Below, piece after piece: positions 1-9,178 of a stretch of 64,000 nt of DNA; the stretch's first letter is position 1; every line of letters begins with the position of its first letter. The notes below the pieces were generated by a model. That model saw nothing but the letters and a program-made list of their open reading frames with translations. It was not told where the DNA came from and searched no databases. The DNA is from a gamma proteobacterium NOR5-3 (GTDB taxonomy: Bacteria; Pseudomonadota; Gammaproteobacteria; Pseudomonadales; Halieaceae), in the NCBI GenBank assembly GCA_000158155.1, contig DS999407.1:253919-317918 (forward strand), given 5' to 3'. The translations under genes were made by a program, and so were the position numbers.

Positions 1-2270
1 TCTATATCGTCTTGCGAGAGAGCTGCCTTCAGTACATCCTCAATCGACGCAAAGTCGCTCTCAGCGACAGCCTCGTCGAGGCCTTCCTTGACTACACGCA
101 ACTCTTCTTTTAGATCACAAGCAGCTTTGACCGCTGTCTCCAGCACGGCTGTAGCAGATGACGACTTATCAGTGGTCGTTATCATAGCTTCTTGAGCCGC
201 AACAAGTTCGCGCTCGCGGGCCTCAAGATTTGTCGAAACTTCGGCATATGTGCTGTCCAAATTCGCCTGGTCCCGGTACTCCGCGGGCAGGGCCTTTCTA
301 GCATCTTCCAGTCGCGTCTCAGCACGAGCGAGCGTCTGCCGTGCGTCGTCCAGTTTCTTACGCGCTGTATCTTCACTCGCCTTTAGGCGCAATGATTTCT
401 CATCAGCATTAGATATCGCTTCATCCAACTCCCGCACAGCCTCCTCAATCGAGGCTTTCTCCTCCTCTAACTGTTTCAGCCGAATAATCTCTTCATCTAC
501 ATCCAAGAGACTGCCGTCATAGTCGCCCAGTTCATTCCGAAACTCAGACATCTCTTGCTGCAGACGTGCAATGGTGGACTCGGAAGCCTCCTTTTTCTGG
601 CGAGCGTCGAATACGGCCTCTCGCGACACGTCATGTGCTTGTTGGGCCGCGTCAATGTCCACTTGCGATGGTGCAGTGCCTTCATAGGTCGCTGGATGCG
701 GATGCTCTTGAGACCCGCAGACTGGGCATCGCCTATCTGGCTCGAGCTCCTTCGAAAGTAGAAACGCCTGAGCGCTATGCCATTGCATCTGCACCACGGT
801 AGACAATTCACGGGCTTCCGTCTCTTTCTGCAGACATTTGCTGAGCAATGTCACGTGCGTTGTTCGCTCCTCCTCTTCTTGCACGGCAAGTTTGGAACGT
901 GCGTCTATCTTCTTTAGTAAGTCTCGGCGGGACTCAAATACCGTCTTGGCAGTAAGTTCAGAAACAACCTCACCTATACGCCGACGATGCAGCTGAAGCT
1001 GCACCGACGCTTCGGATATCTCCTTTTGGTGTTCATTAATTTCGACAAGAACAGCATCGAGAGCGTCGCTAGCAGATTTACAGAGAGCGGTCTCACCTTC
1101 AACCAAATCGATGAGTCCAAGATACGTGGGCATCTCGCCTCTGTAGCGTGACAATTCCTTCAAACGATCTCGAAGCTTTTGAAGCACATCCTGTGCCTCA
1201 GGCGTACTTAGGCTCAAAAGCGCCGCTTCTGCTTTCTCTGCTGCTTCTTTTGTGTCCTGAGCCCGTTGACCACAGCTGTTAACGTGTTCATCGGCGCTGT
1301 TCGAACGAGTCTCAGCTGAAACTACCTGTGCGCTTAGAGCAAGAATTGGCTGTGCGCGCTGCGCCCGTTTGATTCGCTTTCTATCTTGCTCCATCGACTC
1401 AGAGTTTGACTGATGTTCCATAAGGGCCTTCGCGGCTTTATCTAAGTCTTGTAGCGCTTTGTTGTTCGCCTCAACGTTGCCAATCTTCTGCTGCAGAGAC
1501 TCAAGCGCCGCGGTAGCTTTGAGCAGTTCGTTGTCCGACTTGGCCTCATCCTCAATGGATCTTTGTATCAATTCATTCAGCTCTTCTTCGGTACTTGCGT
1601 TTGCCTGAGAAAGTTCGTGCCTAATCTTTTCATTTGCGCCTTCGATAGATCGACCTATATCGCCGGCGTGCTTTCGCAGCGCTTCTTCTAACCGCACATA
1701 AATAGTGGTTCCAAACAACCTTTCTAAGACTTCTTCTCGGTCAGCCGAAGGTGCAGTGAGGACGTCTCGGTATTGTCCCTGTGGAAGGACTAATACCTGA
1801 CGAAACTGATCCGCACTCATACCGGTTATTGCCTCTATCTCAGGCAGAACTTTTGCGACGCCGGTAGCGATGAGGTCTCCGTCGTCAGGATCCAAAGTAT
1901 GTCCAAGACGATAGAGCGTAGCCCCTGGTTGCTGCGTGGTTAGATCAGCGCCAGTGGCCTTTTTTGGGGCGCGCATGTAACGCGGATTTCGGGTGACGAG
2001 ATAGCGCTCAGTTCCTAATGAGAAACGAAGACTCACTTCTGTAGGGCTGGTGTCTTTCGCAAATTGGGAGCGCATTTCTGCCCCCGAACGCTCACCTCCC
2101 GTAGTGTCTCCATACAACGCAAAGCAAATGGCATCTAAGATTGAAGTCTTACCTGCGCCAGTGCTGCCGTTGATTAGAAATAGCGGAGATTCACCAAACT
2201 CAGTGAAATCTATCGTAACCGTTCCTCCAAACGGGCCAAAACCAGACAGCGAGAGCCACTCAGGACGCAT
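1..2270 (-). CDS. sbcC: SbcC exonuclease subunit, Rad50-like ATPase (partial, C-terminus beyond left edge)
   Basis: ATPase subunit of the SbcCD nuclease, which opens hairpins and trims DNA ends. The frame stays open from the ATG at 2270 to base 1, giving 756 codons, so the C-terminal ATPase half lies outside the window. The N-terminus reads MRPEWLSLSGFGPFGGTVTI, followed by a Walker A motif GSTGAGKTS near residue 37. A long Glu/Lys/Ala-rich coiled coil follows. At its middle a zinc-hook motif CPVCG (bases about 716-730) marks the Rad50-type dimerisation apex. The start overlaps the sbcD stop by 11 bases, as usual for sbcDC operons. The motifs and gene order leave little doubt about the family. 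Confidence 0.95.
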   Translation of the reverse strand, partial: MRPEWLSLSGFGPFGGTVTIDFTEFGESPLFLINGSTGAGKTSILDAICFALYGDTTGGERSGAEMRSQFAKDTSPTEVSLRFSLGTERYLVTRNPRYMRAPKKATGADLTTQQPGATLYRLGHTLDPDDGDLIATGVAKVLPEIEAITGMSADQFRQVLVLPQGQYRDVLTAPSADREEVLERLFGTTIYVRLEEALRKHAGDIGRSIEGANEKIRHELSQANASTEEELNELIQRSIEDEAKSDNELLKATAALESLQQKIGNVEANNKALQDLDKAAKALMEHQSNSESMEQDRKRIKRAQRAQPILALSAQVVSAETRSNSADEHVNSCGQRAQDTKEAAEKAEAALLSLSTPEAQDVLQKLRDRLKELSRYRGEMPTYLGLIDLVEGETALCKSASDALDAVLVEINEHQKEISEASVQLQLHRRRIGEVVSELTAKTVFESRRDLLKKIDARSKLAVQEEEERTTHVTLLSKCLQKETEARELSTVVQMQWHSAQAFLLSKELEPDRRCPVCGSQEHPHPATYEGTAPSQVDIDAAQQAHDVSREAVFDARQKKEASESTIARLQQEMSEFRNELGDYDGSLLDVDEEIIRLKQLEEEKASIEEAVRELDEAISNADEKSLRLKASEDTARKKLDDARQTLARAETRLEDARKALPAEYRDQANLDSTYAEVSTNLEARERELVAAQEAMITTTDKSSSATAVLETAVKAACDLKEELRVVKEGLDEAVAESDFASIEDVLKAALSQDDI

Positions 2271-3405
2271 CCATGATCTCCTGCACTTCTGAGATCACAA
2301 GATTAAGATGGGACCTCTGGGCTTCGTTTAGCTCTTCTCCCTTGATTTCCTTAAAAAACCTGGCAAATCGATCGAAATGACCGGTGTGTAAATGTTCCTG
2401 AATATCTTCCGCTGAAGACATAAGGGGCGAACTGCGGTCTGTGTATACAACTTGCATTACATTCGGATATACCTCACGAAGTCGGGCCATGACGTCAAGT
2501 TGGCTATCCGAGTCTGACAATCTGACCTGGATGTAATCTTCGCTGCCAGGATCTGTTTTAGCCTGCTCCAAAATCTCTGATAACAGACCTTCGACAATGC
2601 GAACGTCCCGCAGTGATCTAAGCGTTCGTTGCGCCACTGACACGCCGGACGAACCTATTTCAACAATAGTGACGCTCTTCGTATGCCCAACCTCCGAGAA
2701 TGAGTACTTCAAAGGAGAGCCAGAGTATCGAATGTGTTCTTCAGAACACCGTTGCGGGCCATGTAGGTGACCCAACGCGACATAATCAAAATTTACAAAC
2801 AGGTCAGCCGGTATGTTGTCCGCACCCCCGACTGAAAGCTCGCGCTCAGAATCCGATACGGAAGAACCGGCGACGAAGCAATGCGCCATGACTACCGTAG
2901 GTCGGTCGCCGCTTCGTGATTCCTCAATCTTGCCAAGGAGAAACTTCATCGCCTCTTCATGTGTATTGCACTCAACGCCGTAACAATCGCGCACTTGAGC
3001 TGGCTGAGCATAAGGAACAAGGAATACATCCACGCTTTCACCACCCGCGTTTAGAGTCACCGGGACAAAGGTTTCCGGCAATTGACCGCTCACTGTGTAA
3101 CCAGCTTGACCCAAAAGCGAGGCACCAAACCCCACGCGCTCACCTGAGTCATGATTTCCCGCGATCGCAAGTACAGGTAGACCTAAATCGATACATATTG
3201 CATCTAGAAATTTGTCGTATAGACCAATGGCTTCACCAGGAGGAACTGCACGATCATACAAGTCTCCGGCGATCATCACGGCGTCTACAGACTCCTCCTT
3301 GGCGATCGCGGCTATTTGATCAACCACATGTTGCTGATCGTCGAGCAACGAATGCTGGTGTAAAAATCTTCCTAGATGCCAATCTGATGTGTGTAGTAGC
3401 TTCAT
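2260..3405 (-). CDS. sbcD: SbcD exonuclease subunit, Mre11-like nuclease
   Basis: Mn-dependent nuclease subunit of SbcCD (Mre11/Rad50 family), 381 residues, full length for the family. The calcineurin-like phosphoesterase motifs appear in order: DWHLG at residues 8-12, GDLYDR near 47, GNHDSG near 103, and GHLHG near 212. These carry the metal ligands. The C-terminal capping region follows. The ATG has AAGG six bases upstream. The stop overlaps the sbcC start, so the two subunits are translationally coupled. It may be ordinary repair backbone or the edge of the island; SbcCD also acts on phage and plasmid DNA ends. Confidence 0.96.
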   Translation of the reverse strand: MKLLHTSDWHLGRFLHQHSLLDDQQHVVDQIAAIAKEESVDAVMIAGDLYDRAVPPGEAIGLYDKFLDAICIDLGLPVLAIAGNHDSGERVGFGASLLGQAGYTVSGQLPETFVPVTLNAGGESVDVFLVPYAQPAQVRDCYGVECNTHEEAMKFLLGKIEESRSGDRPTVVMAHCFVAGSSVSDSERELSVGGADNIPADLFVNFDYVALGHLHGPQRCSEEHIRYSGSPLKYSFSEVGHTKSVTIVEIGSSGVSVAQRTLRSLRDVRIVEGLLSEILEQAKTDPGSEDYIQVRLSDSDSQLDVMARLREVYPNVMQVVYTDRSSPLMSSAEDIQEHLHTGHFDRFARFFKEIKGEELNEAQRSHLNLVISEVQEIMDAS

Positions 3406-3760
3406 TTAAAACCTTACCTTTCTGAAAATCTCTCACTCAAGAATAACGCTCTCTCGATGACGTGAGAGAAGCGAAGATCAAGTGTACGACTAGTGCATTG
3501 TATTCACGACGCTCAATCTCATCGCGCCAATCCTGCTCTGAATACCCCCTCCTTGTGCTATGACCAAGTCACATCGACCTTCCCCCTCCTTTAGAGCGGG
3601 CTGAACTTAGCGAACTAAGGTCAGGGAAGTGGCCTTCAATTCTGCTTGGCTCGAGTAATTCGGGTTGACGTCAACCCCATGCTTGGAAGACGAATGTTCA
3701 GTCATGTGAAAAGAAAAATTCCTTAAGCTTGTAGCTCAGTCGGACATCAAGATGAATGCA
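3406..3760. other. Intergenic region upstream of sbcD
   Basis: About 355 bases with no convincing gene. It must hold the sbcDC promoter (read leftward) and the 3' end of the neighbouring minus-strand gene row. The only distinct element is a perfect 16-base palindrome at 3662-3677, listed separately. I saw no clear hairpin-plus-T-run terminator. Confidence 0.5.
3662..3677. promoter_or_regulatory. Perfect 16-bp palindrome, possible operator
   Basis: GGGTTGACGTCAACCC is identical to its reverse complement. It lies between sbcD and the PcfJ-like gene, about 85 bases downstream of the latter's stop and about 260 bases upstream of sbcD. Its perfect symmetry without a loop resembles a dimeric repressor site more than a terminator. 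No regulator is assigned. Confidence 0.35.
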
Positions 3761-4894
3761 TTAATCCTCGATCCACGACATTACCGCCCTCTCTGCTTGA
3801 ACTGAGGCCTGCCTGTTTCTTACACCCCGAATATCGTCGATAGAGCACCTGCCACGTTCATCAATAGCCACACCAATCGTGACGCGAGCATCAAATTCGC
3901 CCGCATAAACGTAGTAGTTGCCCTGCAACACTCTGGGGATATAGGTTGCGATACAGTGCCGCATGGAATGTCCTTCGCGAATCAGTTCTTGCTGGCTAGT
4001 TATCGGCTTTATGCTTTGTGTAGCAGGAAGCGGCGGGCGCGGGAATGGCAGAATGTCTCCGTCGGGGCTGCGCGAAAGAAGCTTAAACGAGGGTCGCCGA
4101 TTGAGTTCCTCGACCAGTCGGTCGTGCAAGCGACAGACTTGGACCATCGACTCACACTGCTTCAATGGAGCAAGATCCTCGAGAAGATTAGCCGTATCGG
4201 CAAAGTTTCGATGAAAATGCGGGTCGATCAGGCTGGGCAACAACACCTTAGCCTTACAGGAAGCTATCCACGGAAACTTTCGAAGAATGCGTAGATGCGA
4301 TGCATTCGGAGACTTAAGGTGTGCCAGGTGTTGGCATACAGGCTCGTTAGATAGCACTTCAATTAGCAGGTTAACATCGCTCGCCTGCATGGCGATGCCG
4401 CCAAATTTACGCAGAATTTTTACGTTTCTGGCTGTGCCATCAATACCCAACTGTTCCAGAAGATCTCTCTGGCGCTTACGCAATAAGCTATTCCATTCGG
4501 GTTCGTCGAGGGGTGACTGCTCGTACTGGGAATATAGCAACCACAAAAGCAACGGATTAGACACGAGCAGATCACGCGCCTGAGGCATCCGGCGTATCAG
4601 CGCGAGAATCGCCAGCTTTCTGCTCGGCAAACAATCTACTGCACTTGCTACCTTATCCGGGATTGTATTCTTCCATTCGAGCACGGCGGGATCCGCTAAC
4701 TGGTAAAACCAATCACCGAGTGAAGCCAGCTCCACGGACTGAATCTCTTCGTGAGTACTTGTCGTTGCGCTTAAAAAAGCATCCCAGCCAGCAACCCGTA
4801 ACTCACAGTCGTGACCGAGCAGTTGGGACCAGTCGATTGTGAGTTCCGACGACGAGTGGTTCCATCTAGCGGTCATTGTGTCAGCTGGGGGCAT
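3761..4894 (-). CDS. PcfJ-like domain protein of unknown function
   Basis: 377 residues. The N-terminal two-thirds is unassigned and helical. The last ~100 residues carry the PcfJ-type signature: an S-x-EL-x-EG-x-SMRHC motif near residues 306-317, then a Y-x-G-x-YYVYAGEF segment, a VTIGVAID strand and DIRGVRNR near the end. PcfJ proteins occur on conjugative and mobile elements; their biochemistry is unknown. The ATG at 4894 is chosen because GGAGGGAGAG precedes it and it overlaps the upstream stop by 14 bases; an in-frame start at 4945 would overlap far more. It is the last gene of the compact minus-strand row running from 9.4 kb or beyond. Confidence 0.7.
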   Translation of the reverse strand: MPPADTMTARWNHSSSELTIDWSQLLGHDCELRVAGWDAFLSATTSTHEEIQSVELASLGDWFYQLADPAVLEWKNTIPDKVASAVDCLPSRKLAILALIRRMPQARDLLVSNPLLLWLLYSQYEQSPLDEPEWNSLLRKRQRDLLEQLGIDGTARNVKILRKFGGIAMQASDVNLLIEVLSNEPVCQHLAHLKSPNASHLRILRKFPWIASCKAKVLLPSLIDPHFHRNFADTANLLEDLAPLKQCESMVQVCRLHDRLVEELNRRPSFKLLSRSPDGDILPFPRPPLPATQSIKPITSQQELIREGHSMRHCIATYIPRVLQGNYYVYAGEFDARVTIGVAIDERGRCSIDDIRGVRNRQASVQAERAVMSWIED

Positions 4895-5498
4895 TATTCT
4901 CTCCCTCCGCCGGTTGACCGCAAGCATGATCACGGCATGACTCAATTAGCTCGGGGCCCAGCACATTGCCGCGCCGTGTAACGTAACCCGTCTTGGTACT
5001 CGAACGCGACCGACCGGGCTCACTAGTGACCGTTAGGTTGTAGGACCACCACTCGGCACCATCGGCCTCTTCCTTCAAATGTTCCCAACGCCTGTTGAGG
5101 TGCCCGAACGGTAGGTCTGGCACTGCACCGAGGGGGTCATAAATTCTTTCATGGCCTTCTATTTCACAGATCTCGACCTTCCTGCGCAGGTTTTCAATAT
5201 CTACCGGGCATCGGAGCTTAGCGGTGAGCCACTCGTCCTCGCTGTACTTAGTTTCTAACTGCGCTCGAATCCAAAAAAAAGCCATTAACGGCCAAAGAGT
5301 AATGGCGAGCAAAGACCCAACAATAGCCGCGAAATCTTCAACAGCCCTGTTCCTAAAATAGCCACCAATCGACCACTTAACGCCCGAGTGATTGATCCTT
5401 GGTATCTCGAATTTGGTCTGCTTTCGAGCCCTAATCCAGACTACGATGAGAAAGGCAACGCCCACCAGTAGATAGCTCTGGAGAAAGTGAGAAGACAT
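4881..5498 (-). CDS. Hypothetical membrane protein
   Basis: 205 residues, not recognised. A first hydrophobic segment (YLLVGVAFLIVVWI, residues ~8-22) is followed by a basic loop. A second (IVGSLLAITLWPLMAFFWI, about residues 59-77) is followed by a soluble, acidic C-terminal domain of ~125 residues. This suggests a two-pass inner-membrane protein. The ATG at 5498 is preferred over in-frame ATGs at 5534 and 5516: GAGG sits five bases upstream, and the start lies just after the stop of the previous gene. Neighbouring genes overlap or nearly touch, so it is probably co-transcribed with them. Confidence 0.65.
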   Translation of the reverse strand: MSSHFLQSYLLVGVAFLIVVWIRARKQTKFEIPRINHSGVKWSIGGYFRNRAVEDFAAIVGSLLAITLWPLMAFFWIRAQLETKYSEDEWLTAKLRCPVDIENLRRKVEICEIEGHERIYDPLGAVPDLPFGHLNRRWEHLKEEADGAEWWSYNLTVTSEPGRSRSSTKTGYVTRRGNVLGPELIESCRDHACGQPAEGENNAPS

Positions 5499-5505
5499 CA
5501 ACGCC

Positions 5506-5940
5506 TCAGACAACATCACGGTTCTGATATTCATCGTTGCTCATCGCCTGGTCAGCAGTGACGACGCCGAGGTGTATTTTTACAAGACGATACGCCTCGT
5601 ACTGCGAGCCGTACCCCATATGCATGTAGCTCAGCACTCGCCCAATAGGCACACGTAATTCGCCGCTGAACCAATGCGCAAACACCCGGTCCGGGAATCC
5701 GGGAAAAATACTCGCTACGCTGCAAGCCGTGGTGTCTTTCAGACGCCCGGAAATAGACCGTAGGTACAATCGACCATCGGTCAAATCCCAGGTCGCGACG
5801 TACCCGCGCCAATTTGCAGTGGACGGCAAGGTGAAATCCGGCCTTGTACCCATTTTTTCAAAGAACATCTCGAGTGGATTGGTGAACAACTGCATCCGAT
5901 CATTGCCGGCAATCAAGACATCTGCGATTTGTGCGGTCAT
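5506..5940 (-). CDS. Hypothetical protein in the ADP-ribosylglycohydrolase gene row
   Basis: 144 residues with no signal peptide or membrane segment. A central stretch WRGYVATWDLTDGRLYLRSI (about residues 44-63) looks like a small all-beta domain that recurs in uncharacterised bacterial proteins; I cannot name it. It lies 23 bases downstream of the DUF2786 gene and just upstream of the membrane-protein gene, in the same direction, implying one transcript. Confidence 0.6.
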   Translation of the reverse strand: MTAQIADVLIAGNDRMQLFTNPLEMFFEKMGTRPDFTLPSTANWRGYVATWDLTDGRLYLRSISGRLKDTTACSVASIFPGFPDRVFAHWFSGELRVPIGRVLSYMHMGYGSQYEAYRLVKIHLGVVTADQAMSNDEYQNRDVV

Positions 5941-5963
5941 AGTCTAGTTCCGACTCCTACTTC

Positions 5964-6707
5964 TCATCGAATTCGACCGATCTTTGCGCGAGCACTCGCT
6001 TTTACACCGGCCCTTATCGACACCTTGGCGCCCTCTTCCCGACCTCGCTCATAACTGGCGCTTCGACGAAACCGGTATGTCACGCTCTCGTAGGCAATAT
6101 TGTATTTCTCTCGGATGAGATTGCTCTTCAGCACTGACAACTGGTTGGCAGCTGTATGCTTTTCTGTCTCGTCCGCAGAATCACTTCCCGAAAGATCCGC
6201 CTCATCATGGCGATCCGCTGCCATGTCTTTAAGCATCCTGGTAATCTCGACCGAAGCACCCAATCGAAAATCATTCATCGCTCTTCGGTCACTACCGGTT
6301 GATGCGCGATAGCGTTTCGCCAGTCGCTCAATCTCACTAACGAGATAGTCATGTACGTAAGTCGCCACGAGGACATCGTTGTCGACACCCACAAACTCTG
6401 TGTAATAGCGCAACGTCTCCGCATTGAATTGGTCACGCGACTCACAGTCGTAAAGCTTCGCGACAGGCACACTTAACAGGCTGTACCAGCGCGGGGCTCG
6501 GCCAAACTCCCGATCGACACGCTGTTCGGTGATTCTGTCTTCAATTCCATCGTGTAGCATGATCGACGCATGATCGAGGTTGTACTCCGCCATCAGCACG
6601 GCTGCTCGCCTCGCCGCTATTGCAGCTTCGTGGGGTGAGGCTACATCGGCAGCCATAGCCAGAAGACGCCGTACACGCTCAATAAGCTTTTTATCCACGC
6701 TGCTCAT
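5964..6707 (-). CDS. DUF2786 domain protein
   Basis: 247 residues. The N-terminal ~45 residues match the DUF2786 pattern: a K-x-x-x-x-VRRLLAMA helix, then SPHEAAIAARRAAVLMAEYNL. A middle region resembles the C-terminal domain usually found with DUF2786; the C-terminus is strongly basic. Function is unknown; the family is common on plasmids, phages and islands. The ATG at 6707 shares an ATGA overlap with the phosphatase stop, a sign of translational coupling. A GTG three codons earlier is possible but less likely. Confidence 0.8.
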   Translation of the reverse strand: MSSVDKKLIERVRRLLAMAADVASPHEAAIAARRAAVLMAEYNLDHASIMLHDGIEDRITEQRVDREFGRAPRWYSLLSVPVAKLYDCESRDQFNAETLRYYTEFVGVDNDVLVATYVHDYLVSEIERLAKRYRASTGSDRRAMNDFRLGASVEITRMLKDMAADRHDEADLSGSDSADETEKHTAANQLSVLKSNLIREKYNIAYESVTYRFRRSASYERGREEGAKVSIRAGVKASARAKIGRIR

Positions 6708-7255
6708 GGCGCCCACTGCGTCTCAAAAATATAGTGCTCTTGCTCCCTGGTTTCGACGGCGCCGGGGCGTGCCTCCCGCACAAGTTTCAAAGCCTCACGT
6801 GGAGCCATGCCTTGTTCAACAAGCAGGCGGCAAGCGACAAGCCCTGTTCTCCCAAGTCCCCCACGGCAGTGAATAACAATATTTTCACCCTGCCTGAGAG
6901 TGGCGTGCAGATCCGCATTGACTCGACACCAGACCTCTTCAAACTCGGGCGTGGGTATTGACACGTCTTTGATCGGCAAGTGATACCAATGTAGGCCCGC
7001 GGCGCGGGTTGCGCCCGGCAGGTCCGTCACACCGAGTAGGTCAAACTCATGCGTCTCAATCAACGACACCAGCGCGACTGCCGGCATGTCCACGATTACT
7101 TCAAGGTCCTGACTAAGATCTCGCTTCCAGGCACCCGTCATCGCATGATCATCCCGCTTGCCTGGACAGAACGTCAGACCCAGTCGGCCACCCAGGGGCG
7201 TTTCGAGAGTACCAATCTGCAGGGGGTGGCTTTGGCTGGAACGTATTTCTTTCAA
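6704..7255 (-). CDS. Dual-specificity / CDKN3-like protein phosphatase
   Basis: 183 residues, a cysteine phosphatase of the rhodanese-phosphatase superfamily. The P-loop HCRGGLGRTG supplies Cys130 and Arg136, and Asp97 in the KDVSIPTP loop is the likely general acid. The N-terminus (LGLTFCPGK, then WKRDL and DLEVI) is typical of the CDKN3/KAP-type family. The start is TTG at 7255, forming a TTGA overlap with the stop of the ADP-ribosylglycohydrolase gene; the domain fills the whole ORF, so a much later start is unlikely. Coupling to an ADP-ribosylglycohydrolase suggests the two act on a common nucleotide-derived or protein-bound modification. Confidence 0.85.
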   Translation of the reverse strand: MKEIRSSQSHPLQIGTLETPLGGRLGLTFCPGKRDDHAMTGAWKRDLSQDLEVIVDMPAVALVSLIETHEFDLLGVTDLPGATRAAGLHWYHLPIKDVSIPTPEFEEVWCRVNADLHATLRQGENIVIHCRGGLGRTGLVACRLLVEQGMAPREALKLVREARPGAVETREQEHYIFETQWAP

Positions 7256-8202
7256 TGCGATGCCTGTTTAGTTGGATTTCCGAGGGCCAAAAGGTCTTGG
7301 GCAAACGTCTCGATCAAATGTCTATCAGACAAACGGTCAACCCAATCGGGAGGAATCCCGCGAACCCCGTAGAACGCACCGGCGAGTTGTCCGTAAATGG
7401 CACCGGTCGTATCAGCATCGTCTCCAAGATTCACAGCGGCCAAGGCTCCATCTCGAAAGTTCGTGGTGCTCCAAAAAGCCCAAAGCGCCGCTTCGATGGC
7501 ATCGACAACATAGCCTGTCCCACGGATGGAGCCGGCGGGTTTGCGCTTAAACGAGCCTCCTGCCACTTCAGCGACCTTGCTTGCGAGATCGGCCGGGTCC
7601 CAGAAATCCTTTGAGGGATGCCAATAGCTACCACACAAGGCATCTTTTGATTGTCCATTCAGAGCACCCACAATCAGTCCCGTGTAATACCGGCAGGCAT
7701 CAACGGCTTCATCCGCGCCATGGGTGGTGCGAGACATCTGCGCCGCGCGTTCAATCGCCGCAGAGGGGGAGTTCGCATAGAACAGTGGTATCGGCGCTAA
7801 GCGCATCAAACTGCCATTGCCAGCGCTTTGTGGATCTACGGACCCTGCCATGGGATCCCCCGTCTGCTCAAACTTAAAGAGCGCGCCGAGTACCGTGTTG
7901 CCAATATCAAAACAGGTTCGGGTACTGCTTAGATACCCTTCGTGCCACCAACGGCAGTACCGCTGCATCTGATCGGTAGCATCAAAGCCTTCACTCTCAA
8001 TCAGACTCGCTGCAAGGCACAGCGCCATCGACGTGTCGTCAGTCCATTGCCCTGGCTTAAGACCGAAAGGCCCACCCCCCATCATGTCGCTGATGGGTTC
8101 GAAGGTACCCGGCGACTTGAACTCCAGAGTCGTTCCCAGCGCATCGCCCACCGCGAGTCCCAGTAACGCGCCCAGACCACGGTCTTTGATATCAACGCTC
8201 AT
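7252..8202 (-). CDS. ADP-ribosylglycohydrolase family protein
   Basis: 316 residues, of the DraG/ARH type that removes ADP-ribose from proteins, nucleic acids or small molecules. It begins GALLGLAVGDALGTTLEF and carries the metal-binding motifs QWTDDTSMAL (residues ~52-61) and LGDDADTTGAIYGQLAGA near the C-terminus; these acidic residues hold the two Mg ions. Length is normal. The ATG at 8202 forms an ATGA overlap with the nuclease stop; a GTG two codons earlier is less likely. It sits between a PD-(D/E)XK nuclease and a phosphatase in one operon. The substrate is not deducible. Confidence 0.93.
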   Translation of the reverse strand: MSVDIKDRGLGALLGLAVGDALGTTLEFKSPGTFEPISDMMGGGPFGLKPGQWTDDTSMALCLAASLIESEGFDATDQMQRYCRWWHEGYLSSTRTCFDIGNTVLGALFKFEQTGDPMAGSVDPQSAGNGSLMRLAPIPLFYANSPSAAIERAAQMSRTTHGADEAVDACRYYTGLIVGALNGQSKDALCGSYWHPSKDFWDPADLASKVAEVAGGSFKRKPAGSIRGTGYVVDAIEAALWAFWSTTNFRDGALAAVNLGDDADTTGAIYGQLAGAFYGVRGIPPDWVDRLSDRHLIETFAQDLLALGNPTKQASH

Positions 8203-8990
8203 AGGCACAGGCAGTCGTATACCTGCGAGATAAAAGGCCAGTACTCGCAGTCAACATCGTGATCTGGACATTCCGAGCCTTCCAGAATGAATTTGGCTTC
8301 CCTCAAGGTATCTTCGACCCAGCTGTCGTCACCCACGTACACCAATAACGATGTAGCGAATCGCATCGACGCATAACGAGGATTCTCTTCCAGCATCCCA
8401 CTCATACCCACATGCAGGCCATCGACGTATACAAAATAGGCCGTGTCTGACACATCGAACCCTTTGCGCCGCAGGATCCACTGGTACATCTCCATTTGGC
8501 GCTTGTATCCCTCCTTCCATTTTCCGGTTAGAGAAACAGGCTTCGGATCGTTTGACTGATTCGAGGTGCTTTTATAATCGACGATATGCAGCTGTCCCGT
8601 GGTCACATGCTCCCAGATATCGTCGATGCCACCGCCAAAGCGAATATTTGTTTCGTCGTGGACGACGCTGAAGTAGTCGTCGCCCGATCCGAAGTGAAGC
8701 GAGCTCATCCAGCGTTCAAGATCGGGGTGTTCAAAAGGCTTTAGATTGTCCAGACCGTGATGAACCATAAATGGATGAGGTCCAAATCCTCGAACGCTGT
8801 CAAAGTCCCGTTTGAGCAACCGATCCGTATTGGAGTTGATATTAAACGGCGGCATGCTCGGAAACTTCACACCACCGGCCTTCTCAAGCCAAAAGCAGCC
8901 CGGACATCGCACGAAAGACTCCAGCTTCGACCGTGAAAGCTCGTAGGGCTCTGGGTTGTTGGGGTCAAAAACCCCACGGTGCCGCGGCAT
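8199..8990 (-). CDS. PD-(D/E)XK superfamily nuclease, RecB/Cas4-like
   Basis: 263 residues. It opens with LSRSKLESFVRCPGCFWLEK, the cysteine-containing helix that starts many RecB/Cas4-like nucleases. The catalytic core is visible as GGGIDDIWE (first acidic residue) followed by IVDYKST around residues 137-143, then a helix KRQMEMYQWILR. Predicted role: DNA nuclease. A lone N-terminal CxxC does not show whether an iron-sulphur cluster is present. The ATG at 8990 overlaps the preceding stop by one base (TGATG) and has GGAGAA five bases upstream, so an upstream in-frame GTG at 8993 is not needed. Confidence 0.82.
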   Translation of the reverse strand: MPRHRGVFDPNNPEPYELSRSKLESFVRCPGCFWLEKAGGVKFPSMPPFNINSNTDRLLKRDFDSVRGFGPHPFMVHHGLDNLKPFEHPDLERWMSSLHFGSGDDYFSVVHDETNIRFGGGIDDIWEHVTTGQLHIVDYKSTSNQSNDPKPVSLTGKWKEGYKRQMEMYQWILRRKGFDVSDTAYFVYVDGLHVGMSGMLEENPRYASMRFATSLLVYVGDDSWVEDTLREAKFILEGSECPDHDVDCEYWPFISQVYDCLCL

Positions 8991-9175
8991 CACGCTTCTC
9001 CCAATTTGTAGAAATTAAACGGGCAAACGTCACTGGCTAGCTCAAGCGAAACCCGTGGGAACATGCCGATGAGCGGTGGCAACGCCCTATCGTCTGCTAT
9101 CCAGTGGAGGCGCCCTCTAGCGCCACCAAGCGACTCCCTAAACTCTTGCGTTCGAATCCGCTTATCGATAGCCAT
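8990..9175 (-). CDS. Small hypothetical protein
   Basis: 61 residues, not recognised, with a basic N-terminus (MAIDKRIRTQEFRESLGG) and one cysteine (CPF) near the end. Support for it being real comes from its packing: it begins four bases after the previous stop and its own stop is fused to the nuclease start as TGATG. It may be a small partner of the nuclease. Confidence 0.55.
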   Translation of the reverse strand: MAIDKRIRTQEFRESLGGARGRLHWIADDRALPPLIGMFPRVSLELASDVCPFNFYKLGEA

Positions 9176-9178
9176 CCC

